The notes under the pieces were generated by a model that ran no database searches, was not told the DNA's origin, and worked only from the letters and a program-made list of their open reading frames with translations. A program made the position numbers and the translations under genes. From CAZTDD01 sp964612675 (lineage in GTDB: Bacteria > Hinthialibacterota > Hinthialibacteria > Hinthialibacterales > JAKPRU01), in NCBI GenBank assembly GCA_964612675.1, contig CAZTDD010000145.1, positions 1 through 16,224 on the forward strand: a stretch of 16,224 bases of DNA, read 5' to 3'. Of this stretch, positions 1 to 7,441 are shown piece by piece. Each line of letters opens with the position of its first letter. The first letter of the stretch is position 1.

Positions 1-70
1 GAGATTCAGAGGGGGTTGACACCTCACTTCCCGCATCCCGTCGACTTTTTGCGACGCCATCAGTCCTAGG
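1..70. repeat. Dispersed repeat, copy at left edge
   Basis: Positions 7-40 match 15022-15055 exactly over 34 nt, and similarity continues with mismatches to about position 67 (the TTTTTGCGAC-like segment). The second copy lies inside the membrane-protein gene at the far end of the window, so this is an interspersed repeat family rather than coding sequence. The copy is cut by the window edge. A degraded echo of its GAGGGGGTTGACA core recurs at about 81-96, just before the first gene. No gene is seen in 1-116. Confidence 0.8.
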
Positions 71-116
71 GATGGAAAGAGAAGGGGGTTTTGACATAGC
101 TTGGCAGGTGGTACCC

Positions 117-1040
117 ATGAAGAGCGGCGAGAATTGGTGCTCTCATTTATGCAGAATAATATGTTTCTCGTTTCTGTTTCTGGTCTCCGATTTCGCATCA
201 GCGCAGAGTCCCACGGAGACTGCCAGTCCCGCGATGCGGCAGGAGAGTGAAGCCGAGCGGGAAATCGAGGTCACAGCGAAGTATCCGTCCGGCGAGACGC
301 TTCGAGTAGGCGAACCATTTGTATTTGAAATCACTGTTCGCTGGTCCGGTGCGGGGGAGACAATATCCACTCGCTTGGCTGAAGCGCCTAGTTTTGAAAA
401 TCTCGACGTTCTTTCCACCTCCACCCGCAGTGCGAGTCGGCCCGACGGAGAGATTCGGCAAATGGAGGAAGTCTATTCCTTTCGTTTGGTTCCGCTCGAT
501 GAAGGTCCGGCCCGGGTTGGTGGTACAGAAGTCATTTACGGTTCCGGCGAGGAGGAACTGGGACGGCTGTCGACGGTTCCTGTCGATATGCATATCGAAC
601 CGCCCAGACGGTCGCCGAACTTTGCGATACCTATCGTTTCGGCGCTCGTTGTCGTTATTGCGGTTTTTGCACTGATTTTGGTCAAGAGACGCAAGAAGAA
701 GCGGGCGGGAGACGAGGCGGAAGCCGAATCGGGGTCCGCTGAGAGTCGTGAGGAGGATCTACTTGCAGAGGCCAGGAAATACCGAATGGAGGGCGATACG
801 ACTCGATATTACGCCTGCCTCCACGAGGCGGTGAGCGAGCACCTGGGGAATCGATACCTGTACGGTGCCTCACGGCTGCGTTCCGCCTCGGAGCTTCCCG
901 AGAGTCTCGACAGCGAGACCCGGCGGGCGGTGCATTCGTTTTTCTCACGGTGTGAAGAGGCCAAGTATGCTCCGGGTTCGCCGACACGCGAGGAACTGGA
1001 CCGGATTTGGGATGATGCAAAACGTCTTCTGGGAGAGTGA
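117..1040 (+). CDS. BatD/DUF4381-like membrane protein
   Basis: This is a 307-residue single-pass membrane protein of the BatD/DUF4381 type. Residues 1-29 look like a Sec signal peptide (hydrophobic core 13-24, cleavage after ASA at about 29). Residues 48-160 form a beta-rich extracytoplasmic domain resembling the N-terminal BatD domain. A membrane helix lies at about 169-189, followed by a basic RRKKKR stop-transfer patch. The cytoplasmic tail (about 212-305) aligns by eye with the corresponding part of the BatD half of the protein at 9247: both have LL(A/S)EAR, a GD segment and a GNR(Y/W) motif. An in-frame ATG exists at 72, but its first codons lie in the flank of the repeat and would precede the signal peptide. 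The ATG at 117, with GGCAGGTGG upstream, is therefore preferred. It stands 84 nt before moxR. The role is inferred: a membrane partner of the MoxR/VWA machinery. Confidence 0.75.
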   Translation: MKSGENWCSHLCRIICFSFLFLVSDFASAQSPTETASPAMRQESEAEREIEVTAKYPSGETLRVGEPFVFEITVRWSGAGETISTRLAEAPSFENLDVLSTSTRSASRPDGEIRQMEEVYSFRLVPLDEGPARVGGTEVIYGSGEEELGRLSTVPVDMHIEPPRRSPNFAIPIVSALVVVIAVFALILVKRRKKKRAGDEAEAESGSAESREEDLLAEARKYRMEGDTTRYYACLHEAVSEHLGNRYLYGASRLRSASELPESLDSETRRAVHSFFSRCEEAKYAPGSPTREELDRIWDDAKRLLGE

Positions 1041-1124
1041 TGGCAGTATGACTTGTTTTTTGGAGATGGATGTCTTTATCCGAATATCGCAGAGGAAGAG
1101 GAGAAACATAAGGAGATAGTCGCA

Positions 1125-2117
1125 ATGCAGATGCAAGCCGATATACGCGCTGTTACCGAGAAAATCGCTCAGGAAAGTGAGTTTATCTCACGGCTCATGG
1201 GGCAAGTCGAGACGGTGATTGTTGGACAGATCGAGATGGTGGAAGGTCTTCTCGTTGGTCTTCTCTGTGGAGGCCACGTTCTGCTGGAAGGTGTACCAGG
1301 ACTGGCAAAAACGCTCGCAGTGAGGACCCTCTCAGACACGATTCGCACAAAATTCCGTCGTTTACAGTTCACCCCCGATCTACTTCCGGCCGATTTGATC
1401 GGTACGATGATTTACGAGCAGAAGACCGGGGAATTTATCCCCAAACAGGGGCCGCTTTTCGCCAATGTTGTCTTAGCCGATGAGATTAACCGTGCTCCCG
1501 CGAAGGTACAAAGCGCCCTTCTGGAAGCGATGCAGGAACGGCAGGTGACCATCGGCGATCAGACCTACGATTTGCCGAAGCCTTTCCTGGTGCTCGCGAC
1601 GCAAAACCCGATCGAACAGGAAGGTACGTATCCGCTTCCCGAGGCGCAGGTCGATCGTTTCATGTTGAAACTGCGAATTGACTATCCCACGAAGGCGGAA
1701 GAGCGGCTGATCCTGGACCGGATGACAGCGACCGACATTCCCGAAGCTCAGCCTGTGGTGACGCCCGAAGAGATTCTGCACGCACAGGAGACGGTCAAGA
1801 CGGTTTATGTGGACGAACGTGTGCGCGACTACATCATCGACCTGGTGTTCGCAACGCGGCAGCCGAAAGTGTACGGCTTGGACCTGGAGGAACTTATTGA
1901 ATACGGCGCGTCGCCCCGCGCATCGATTTGCCTGACGCAGGCCGCCAAAGCGCACGCATTTATTCGCGGCCGGGGCTATGTGATTCCTGAGGATGTCAAA
2001 TCGGTTGGGATGAATGTGCTTCGTCACAGGGTGATTCCCTCGTACGAAGCGGAAGCGGAGGAGGTGACCGCGGAACAGATCGTCCAGAGGATTTTCGATC
2101 ATATTGAAGTGCCGTGA
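1125..2117 (+). CDS. moxR: MoxR-family AAA+ ATPase
   Basis: This is a 330-residue cytoplasmic AAA+ ATPase of the MoxR (AAA_3) family, full length for the family. MoxR proteins are chaperone-like ATPases that work with VWA-domain partners. Visible motifs are Walker A GVPGLAKT (56-63), Walker B VVLADE (115-120), the PAKVQSALLEAMQE segment (125-138), sensor-1 Asn161 in LATQNP, a candidate arginine finger at Arg178 in QVDRF, and the sensor-2 motif GASPRAS (261-267). The reading frame stays open back to an ATG at 1053, but the start at 1125 has an AAGGAG ribosome site nine nt upstream and gives the normal family length. The likely partners, the DUF58, BatA and BatB VWA proteins, are encoded downstream. 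The assignment to the family is firm; the substrate is unknown. Confidence 0.95.
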   Translation: MQMQADIRAVTEKIAQESEFISRLMGQVETVIVGQIEMVEGLLVGLLCGGHVLLEGVPGLAKTLAVRTLSDTIRTKFRRLQFTPDLLPADLIGTMIYEQKTGEFIPKQGPLFANVVLADEINRAPAKVQSALLEAMQERQVTIGDQTYDLPKPFLVLATQNPIEQEGTYPLPEAQVDRFMLKLRIDYPTKAEERLILDRMTATDIPEAQPVVTPEEILHAQETVKTVYVDERVRDYIIDLVFATRQPKVYGLDLEELIEYGASPRASICLTQAAKAHAFIRGRGYVIPEDVKSVGMNVLRHRVIPSYEAEAEEVTAEQIVQRIFDHIEVP

Positions 2118-2123
2118 GGGCTT

Positions 2124-3038
2124 ATGAGTGAACCGGTTGTCTCGATTGTTGTTCGTACGTATAACCGCCCGGAACGACTCCAGGAATGTCTTGGATGTCT
2201 GGCGGATCAGACGTACAAGGATTTCGAAGCGGTCGTGGTAAACGACGCGGGTGTGGACGTGCGTTCCATCATCGACTCGTTTGCGGATCGAGTTCGGTGT
2301 TCGTATATCTGCAATGAGGTCAACCAGGGGCGTACGCCGTCCTTGAATATCGGCGTTCGCGAATGCACGGGGCGCTATGTGGGGATACTTGACGATGACG
2401 ATGTTGTTTATCCCGACCATCTGAATATTCTTGTGTCGAAAGCGCTCGAAAAGGAACTCCCTGTCGTTTATACCGACGTGAAAAACGTTACTTTTGAAAA
2501 AGATGCGGCATCCGGCAACTGGAAGCGAGTACAAGAACAACTTGTCTATTCGTTCGACTTCGAGCGGGACAATTTTCTTTTGGCGAATTACATCCCGGTG
2601 AATTGTCTACTGATTCGGCGAGACTGTTTCGACGATATTGGTTTGTTTGACGAGACACTCCCCGTCTATGAGGATTGGGATTTTCTGATACGTCTCTCGC
2701 GGAAATACGAGTTTTTGCACATTCCCAAAATCACCGGTGAGTATCGGCGTCGTGACGATAACTCGAACATGATCGAACGGCCCCGTTATGACGAATGCGG
2801 GGCGATCGTTCGCGAGCGATATAAGGATGAGAGAAACGAGATATTCGATGAGATTTTCAAATCCACATTTCGCATGAAAAGGGAGATGCGTGCGAAAGAC
2901 AACCAGATTCAGAAACTGTCCTGGGAGTTGCGGCAAATGAACGCACGCCTCGCGGAAGCGAGTCGCATGATGGCGAAGCAACAGCAGGAAATACAGCGAT
3001 TAAAACAACAGACACGAACAGCAAATGATACCACGTGA
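2124..3038 (+). CDS. Family 2 glycosyltransferase with C-terminal coiled coil
   Basis: This 304-residue protein has a GT-A fold of glycosyltransferase family 2. The N-terminal nucleotide-binding strand reads VSIVVRTYNR (6-15). A conserved acidic site is at Asp41 (NDAG), the metal-binding DDDD cluster at 90-93, and the EDWD motif at 183-186, which is typical of the acceptor/catalytic base region. Residues about 245-297 are rich in Lys, Gln and Glu with heptad-like spacing and probably form a coiled coil, which is not part of the minimal GT2 domain. There is no signal peptide or membrane helix, so it should be cytoplasmic. It starts six nt after moxR and overlaps the DUF58 gene by 14 nt, so it is embedded in the operon. 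Sugar donor and acceptor cannot be read from the sequence. A GT2 gene between moxR and the DUF58 gene is unusual. Confidence 0.9.
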   Translation: MSEPVVSIVVRTYNRPERLQECLGCLADQTYKDFEAVVVNDAGVDVRSIIDSFADRVRCSYICNEVNQGRTPSLNIGVRECTGRYVGILDDDDVVYPDHLNILVSKALEKELPVVYTDVKNVTFEKDAASGNWKRVQEQLVYSFDFERDNFLLANYIPVNCLLIRRDCFDDIGLFDETLPVYEDWDFLIRLSRKYEFLHIPKITGEYRRRDDNSNMIERPRYDECGAIVRERYKDERNEIFDEIFKSTFRMKREMRAKDNQIQKLSWELRQMNARLAEASRMMAKQQQEIQRLKQQTRTANDTT

Positions 3039-3900
3039 GCTGATCAAGAAAATACGGCGCATTGAGATTCGAACGAACCGCATGGTGAACGATGTCCTTG
3101 CGGGGGAGTATCATTCCGTGTTCAAAGGACGCGGGATGGAGTTCGAGGAAGTGAGGGAGTATCAGGTCGGCGACGATGTTCGTTCGATCGATTGGAATGT
3201 CACGGCCCGTATGCTGCATCCGTACGTGAAACGCTATCGGGAAGAGCGGGAGCTGACGGTAATGCTCGCAGTGGATGTCTCTTCCTCGGGTGCTTTTGGG
3301 ACGGCGGAGCAGATGAAGGCCGATTTGGGAGTGGAACTCTCGGCAGTGATGGCTTTCTCCGCGATCAAAAACAACGATCGTGTCGGATTGATCGAATTCA
3401 CCGACCGTATCGAGAAGTTTATTCCTCCGAAAAAGGGCAAGAAACATGTCCTGCGGTTGATTCGCGAGTTGCTCTATACTCGTCCCGAGGGCGGCAGAAC
3501 CGACCTGCGTATGGCGCTGGAGTTTCTGGGCAAAGTGCTCGGGCGAAAGAGTGTTGTTTTTGTGATTTCGGATTTTCTCGGAGAGGGGTATGAAGATCCC
3601 CTTAAGATTATCAATCAGAAACACGATTTAATTACGATCAGTATCATCGATCCGCGTGAACTGGAGTTACCGCCGGTCGGTTTCCTGGAATTACAGGATG
3701 CGGAAACCGGGGAGATTGTCGTTATCGATACATACGATCCGCTGTTGCGGGAACGATTCACTCAGCAGAATACGCTGTCACAGACCGAGCTGGAGCGGAA
3801 TTTTCGCCGTCTTCAGGTGGATCATATTCCAGTGAGGACGGATGAGCCCTACATCGACCCGTTGATTCAGTTTTTTAAGAGGAGGGCAAAACGGCTGTAG
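3025..3900 (+). CDS. DUF58 family VWA-like protein
   Basis: This 291-residue protein is a DUF58 member, the usual genetic partner of MoxR. The signature GRGMEFEEVREYQVGDD lies at 35-51 and continues with VRSIDWN (52-58). A VWA-like region follows: DVSSS at 84-88 fits the DxSxS metal-site motif, and VISDFLG corresponds to a second conserved acidic position. No membrane helix or signal peptide is seen, so it is likely cytoplasmic or membrane-associated through partners. Its ATG lies within the last codons of the glycosyltransferase gene (14-nt overlap) with no good Shine-Dalgarno site, which suggests translational coupling. The gene is followed by a repeat-filled spacer of 315 nt, so the operon may be interrupted or weakly continued here. 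Family assignment is firm; the biochemical role is unknown. Confidence 0.92.
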   Translation: MIPRELIKKIRRIEIRTNRMVNDVLAGEYHSVFKGRGMEFEEVREYQVGDDVRSIDWNVTARMLHPYVKRYREERELTVMLAVDVSSSGAFGTAEQMKADLGVELSAVMAFSAIKNNDRVGLIEFTDRIEKFIPPKKGKKHVLRLIRELLYTRPEGGRTDLRMALEFLGKVLGRKSVVFVISDFLGEGYEDPLKIINQKHDLITISIIDPRELELPPVGFLELQDAETGEIVVIDTYDPLLRERFTQQNTLSQTELERNFRRLQVDHIPVRTDEPYIDPLIQFFKRRAKRL

Positions 3901-4021
3901 TGAAAATGGTGGGTTGCGCTCACTTTAATGAGGATGGTGGGCTACGCTGCGCTTTGAGCCCACCCTACGACCTTTAGTGAGGATGGTGGGCTACGCTGCG
4001 CTTTGAGCCCACCCTACGACC
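3901..4021. repeat. Tandem palindromic repeats, 49-bp period
   Basis: Two near-identical units start at 3929 and 3978 (period 49 bp). Each contains a hairpin with arms GGTGGGCT and AGCCCACC (first unit 3936-3943 with 3957-3964) around a 13-nt loop, followed by CTACGACC. A shorter, decayed unit at 3901-3928 begins directly after the DUF58 stop codon and lacks the second arm. Elements of the type GTAGGGTGGGC...GCCCACC are, from general knowledge, common dispersed repeats in several bacterial phyla. There is no T-tract, so they do not look like ordinary intrinsic terminators, though the hairpins could affect transcript ends. Confidence 0.85.
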
Positions 4022-4032
4022 GGTCGATTTGC

Positions 4033-4116
4033 CGTCATGGCGAGCGAAGCGTGGCCATCTCGTTTTGTCCGATTCAACGGCGAGATTCCCACGTCGCTTC
4101 GCTCCTCGGAATGACG
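4033..4116. repeat. MITE-like imperfect inverted repeat
   Basis: The left arm starts CGTCATGGCGAGCGAAGCG (4033) and ends CCATCTCG. The right arm (4081-4116) starts CGAGATTCCC and ends GGAATGACG. The arms are imperfect reverse complements separated by about 18 nt, so the element folds into one long hairpin. It contains no coding capacity and resembles the widespread non-autonomous CGTCATTGCGAGC-type repeats. Just downstream, 4113-4132 and 4142-4161 are a 20-nt direct repeat with 18 identities (29-bp period). The rest of the spacer up to 4215 has no gene on either strand that I can support. Confidence 0.75.
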
Positions 4117-4215
4117 AGGTCATTTCGTCCGATGTCGGAAGGATGAGGTTATTTCGTCCGAGGAAGGCATACATCTACTGAGGAAAGAACCGGGAGAAGA
4201 CGAGGAACGCGAAAT

Positions 4216-5463
4216 ATGAAAGGTGCTGTTTTTCCGACACTACTCATTGTTCTTTTGCTTGCGATACTGTCGCTGCAAATTCTGTCGCTGCCGTCCGAGA
4301 ACACATCGACGCAGCCACAACAGCTGCGCGAGTTGGCGGCGGTTCTCGAGCAGCAGGAGTTGTTCGAAGCGGCAATTGACGCATATGAATCGTACCTTGA
4401 CCAGGCGAGTATGCCGTCCGACCAACGAGCGAATATCCTGTATCGCGTAGGGCAGATTTATGAAGAACAGCTTGCAGATTATGAGAATGCCTTAGCGACG
4501 TTTATTCGCGTGCGAGAGCTTTTTCCGCAAGCGAGGATCGCTGACGATGCACAAAAACGCATGGTTGCCTGCCTCGAAGCGATGAACCGATCTTCGGATG
4601 CGAAACGGCAGATGCAGTCGTTTGCCAGCCTCGACGAAGACGCGCAAGAAGACGCTACCGGACCTGTTGTGGCGAAAATCGACGAAAGAACAATCACGAT
4701 GGGGCAACTGGACCGGGAAATCGAAAAACTGCCGCCGCAGCTTCAAGCCCGATATCAAGACCCGGCGAAGAAATTGGAATTTCTCCGCCAGTATCTCCTG
4801 GAAGAACTCCTATACGATATGGGACAGCGCAGAGGATACAACGAGGATAAGGAAGTTCGCAAACGACTTCGGGATATTGAGAGACAAATCATTGTGCAGA
4901 AGGTGTACAGCGAAGAAATCGCCGACACGGTTCAATTGGACGACAGCGACTACGAGTTGTATTACCAGGCACACAAAGACGAATTCAAAGAACCGGCGAA
5001 GGTAACCGTAGCTCATATACAACTCGATGAACGAGAGCAAGCCGAGGACGTTCTGAACAGGCTCAAAGAGGGCGAAGACTTTGCGACTGTTGCGGAAGAA
5101 GAGTCGGCGGATACGAATACAAAAGCGAAGGGCGGCGAATTGGGAAATGTTTCTGTGGATTCGAATTTTGTTCCGGGATTAGGGAGTGTTCCGGAGTTGG
5201 TTGATGCGGTCGCCTCGCTGGAGATTGGTGAAGTAACCGGTCCGGTGCAGTCGCCAAAAGGGTGGCATGTGCTTTCCGTGACCGGACGCGAGCCGGAACA
5301 ACAGAGAACGCTTGACGAAGTGAAGTCTCAAATCGAGTTTGCATTAAGACGGATGAAAGAAGAAGAACAAGGGGAAACCCTTATCAAACGGATGCTGGAG
5401 GCACAGAAAGTGACGATTTACCAAGAGCGTTTCCCGACGCCGATGCCGACACCGTCACAGTAA
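4216..5463 (+). CDS. TPR and parvulin-type peptidylprolyl isomerase
   Basis: This is a 415-residue envelope protein of the SurA/PrsA-like parvulin family, which catalyses cis-trans isomerisation of prolyl bonds in exported proteins. Residues 6-25 are a hydrophobic N-terminal segment, either an uncleaved anchor or a signal peptide; there is no lipobox cysteine. Residues 36-135 hold two or three TPR-like helices (EAAIDAYESYL, ENALATFIRVREL). Residues 150-250 form a SurA_N-like helical domain (VVAKIDERTITMGQLDREI), and 262-358 form the rotamase domain, with VAHIQL, FATVAEEES, KGGELG and GWHVLSVTG. A charged helix and a Pro-Thr-rich tail end the protein. The start has GAGGAA eight nt upstream. 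It is the first gene after the repeat spacer and lies ten nt before the next gene. The TPR fusion is not typical of SurA. Confidence 0.9.
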   Translation: MKGAVFPTLLIVLLLAILSLQILSLPSENTSTQPQQLRELAAVLEQQELFEAAIDAYESYLDQASMPSDQRANILYRVGQIYEEQLADYENALATFIRVRELFPQARIADDAQKRMVACLEAMNRSSDAKRQMQSFASLDEDAQEDATGPVVAKIDERTITMGQLDREIEKLPPQLQARYQDPAKKLEFLRQYLLEELLYDMGQRRGYNEDKEVRKRLRDIERQIIVQKVYSEEIADTVQLDDSDYELYYQAHKDEFKEPAKVTVAHIQLDEREQAEDVLNRLKEGEDFATVAEEESADTNTKAKGGELGNVSVDSNFVPGLGSVPELVDAVASLEIGEVTGPVQSPKGWHVLSVTGREPEQQRTLDEVKSQIEFALRRMKEEEQGETLIKRMLEAQKVTIYQERFPTPMPTPSQ

Positions 5464-5473
5464 GTAGTCCAAT

Positions 5474-6264
5474 ATGATTACTCGAAACATGTTCCGACAT
5501 AGAGAGCGATGTTGTCCAAAGAACCGATTGCGGTTCTGGGTGGGTATTCTGCCGCTGCTGTTCGCCTCGAGCGTCTTCGCGCAGGAGATTCCACCGGCTC
5601 TGCAGCCCTCCGTGGAGACATCAGTCGACCGCGATGAGATCACGATCGGTGACGATATTGTCTATACGGTTACTGTTACGTACGATCCATCTGTAACCAT
5701 CGAGGCATCGTCACCGGGCATGGAACTCGGCAAATTTGAAATCAAGGACATCCATGTGGGGGAGTCGGAACGACGAGGCGGACAGATGGTCCGCACAGAC
5801 GAATACATTTTGTCTACCTATTTCACGGGAGACTATACGATCCCGCCTCTGAAGGTCCGTTACCGTGTTCCCTCAGGAGAAGTTGGTGAAATTGAGACGG
5901 ATACAATCGATATACACGTTCGTTCTCTGACACCCGAGGAATCGGAGAACCTGACGATTCGGGACATCAAGGAGCCTGTTCTGGTGGAAGGAAACAGCCG
6001 GTGGCCGTTAATTCTGGGCGCAGCGGCTCTGCTTTTGATACTCATTGCGATACTCGTCTGGTATGTCTTTTTGAGGCGGCGTACGGAAGTGGCTGTTTCG
6101 CTGGAACCGCCGCTTCCCGCGCATGAACGCGCGCTGATCGCATTGGATGCACTGCGAAACGATGAGGAGGTATTGAAAGAAAAGCGATACAAGGAATTCT
6201 CCGCGCGTTTGTCGGAAATTCTTCGTGTATATATCCACGGACGATGGGGCATCCTCGCGATGGA
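5474..6264 (+). CDS. DUF4381/BatD-like membrane protein, 3' end in gap
   Basis: At least 263 residues are visible before the gap. Residues 20-36 form a signal peptide core with cleavage after VFA (about 36). Residues 44-150 are a beta-rich domain like the N-terminal domain of BatD. A membrane helix lies at about 178-200, followed by RRR. The cytoplasmic part contains ARLSEILRVYIHGRWGI, which corresponds to the SEHLGNRYLYG region of the first gene in the window and the DYVGNRWNL region of BatDE. By comparison, about 50-60 C-terminal residues are missing. The apparent continuation into BatA is an artefact of the Ns. The start has no good Shine-Dalgarno site; ATG 5489 (residue 6) is an alternative. 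In related clusters a DUF4381 gene often stands just before batA, as here. Confidence 0.8.
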
Positions 6265-6364
6265 NNNNNNNNNNNNNNNNNNNNNNNNNNNNNNNNNNNN
6301 NNNNNNNNNNNNNNNNNNNNNNNNNNNNNNNNNNNNNNNNNNNNNNNNNNNNNNNNNNNNNNNN
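6265..6364. other. Scaffold gap of 100 Ns
   Basis: There are exactly 100 Ns, the conventional filler for a gap of unknown length. It removes the end of the DUF4381-like gene. Translating through it gives a false 647-residue fusion of that protein with BatA. Confidence 0.98.
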
Positions 6365-6365
6365 T

Positions 6366-6404
6366 GCGGAAACTGTGGAAGCGGAACGGGGAGTGGAGAA
6401 ATGA
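6366..6404 (+). CDS. Probable C-terminal tail of the DUF4381-like gene
   Basis: Directly after the gap one frame reads AETVEAERGVEK and stops at TGA 6402-6404. That stop overlaps the batA start as ATGA, the usual arrangement of translationally coupled genes in this operon (compare batB and batC). It is the best candidate for the end of the gene that enters the gap. If so, the true gap length is a multiple of three. The piece is too short to be sure. Confidence 0.45.
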   Translation, partial: AETVEAERGVEK

Positions 6405-7417
6405 GGTTTGCTTATCCCCTGTATTTGCTATTACTCTTGATATTGCCCTATCTGTGGTGGCGGTATGTGCGCTCGGGTCTCGGGTCCGGGCCGTTGATCT
6501 ATTCGGATGTTCGGCGGATTCAAAAGGCTTTCGGCGTCGGCGGGCAACGACGGGTGCCGTTCTCGCATCGTGTGAGGAAAGGACTTTTCTTTCTTCGCCT
6601 ACTTGTATTGGCGCTTCTTATTGTTGCGTTGGCGCGTCCACAGGCTGAATTGATATCCACCGATGTACGAACTGAAGGTGTCGATATTGTTCTGGCGATC
6701 GATATATCGGGAAGCATGGAAGTGATTGATTTGGATCAGCAAGGCGAGAAGACGCGCCTCGAGGTGACGAAAGATGTTGTCGAGGATTTCATTGACGGCC
6801 GGACGACCGACCGAATCGGAATGGTCGTCTACGCCGCAAATGCATACACGCAGTGTCCGCTGACGGTGGATTACGGCATTTTGAAGAATTTTCTGAAACA
6901 GACGGAAATCGGGGATGTGAATCCGGACAGGACGGCGATCGGGATGGCGCTCGCGAGCTGTGTGAATCGACTGCGCAGTTCCGAGGCCGACAGCAAAGTG
7001 ATCATCTTGCTTTCGGATGGTGAAAACAACGCCGGAGAGATCGATCCCATCACATCCGCCGAGTTGGCAAAGGCGGTTGATGTAAAAGTCTACACGATCG
7101 GGATCGGCGGTTATGGGACGGGATACGTCAAACGACAAATACTGTCTGAGACAAGATATGTACCGCAACGGGTGTCGATGGATGAAGCGACGCTTCAAAA
7201 AATCGCGGAGATAACGGGCGGTCGATACTATCGCGCGTCGGATCGCGCTTCCTTCGTGGAGATATTCAGGGAAATCGACAGCCTGGAGAAGACGGAAATC
7301 GAAATGAAAGGGCACCGGCGGTTTCGAGAATTGTTCATGTATTTCGCCGTCCCCGCAATACTGCTTCTGTTGATCGAAGTGGTTTTATCGAATACACGAT
7401 ACCGGAAATTACCTTGA
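6401..7417 (+). CDS. batA: BatA, VWA-domain membrane protein
   Basis: This 338-residue protein has the full BatA architecture: membrane helices at about 6-20 and 62-78, a VWA domain at about 94-295, and a final helix at about 311-329. The metal-ion-dependent adhesion site is complete, with DISGS (101-105), Thr178 and Asp206 in LLSDGENN. The conserved ALARPQ motif (76-81) precedes the VWA domain. The ATG has GAGTGGAGA just upstream and overlaps the presumed end of the previous gene. BatA and BatB are thought to present a VWA domain at the membrane and to work with MoxR and the other Bat proteins; the precise activity is not established. The upstream open frame through the Ns should not be included. 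Confidence 0.93.
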   Translation: MRFAYPLYLLLLLILPYLWWRYVRSGLGSGPLIYSDVRRIQKAFGVGGQRRVPFSHRVRKGLFFLRLLVLALLIVALARPQAELISTDVRTEGVDIVLAIDISGSMEVIDLDQQGEKTRLEVTKDVVEDFIDGRTTDRIGMVVYAANAYTQCPLTVDYGILKNFLKQTEIGDVNPDRTAIGMALASCVNRLRSSEADSKVIILLSDGENNAGEIDPITSAELAKAVDVKVYTIGIGGYGTGYVKRQILSETRYVPQRVSMDEATLQKIAEITGGRYYRASDRASFVEIFREIDSLEKTEIEMKGHRRFRELFMYFAVPAILLLLIEVVLSNTRYRKLP

Positions 7418-7441
7418 TTCGGTTTATTGGTGAGTATTCCA

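Noticed and set aside
16..96. TTGACA boxes at 16-21 and 91-96 as -35 elements for the first gene
   Set aside because: The first is part of the dispersed repeat and has no -10 at proper spacing. The second is only 20 nt before the ATG, leaving no room for a -10.
1473..2540. 355-codon open frame on the minus strand
   Set aside because: It is a shadow of moxR and the glycosyltransferase gene. Its translation is rich in His, Arg and Phe and has no recognisable motif.
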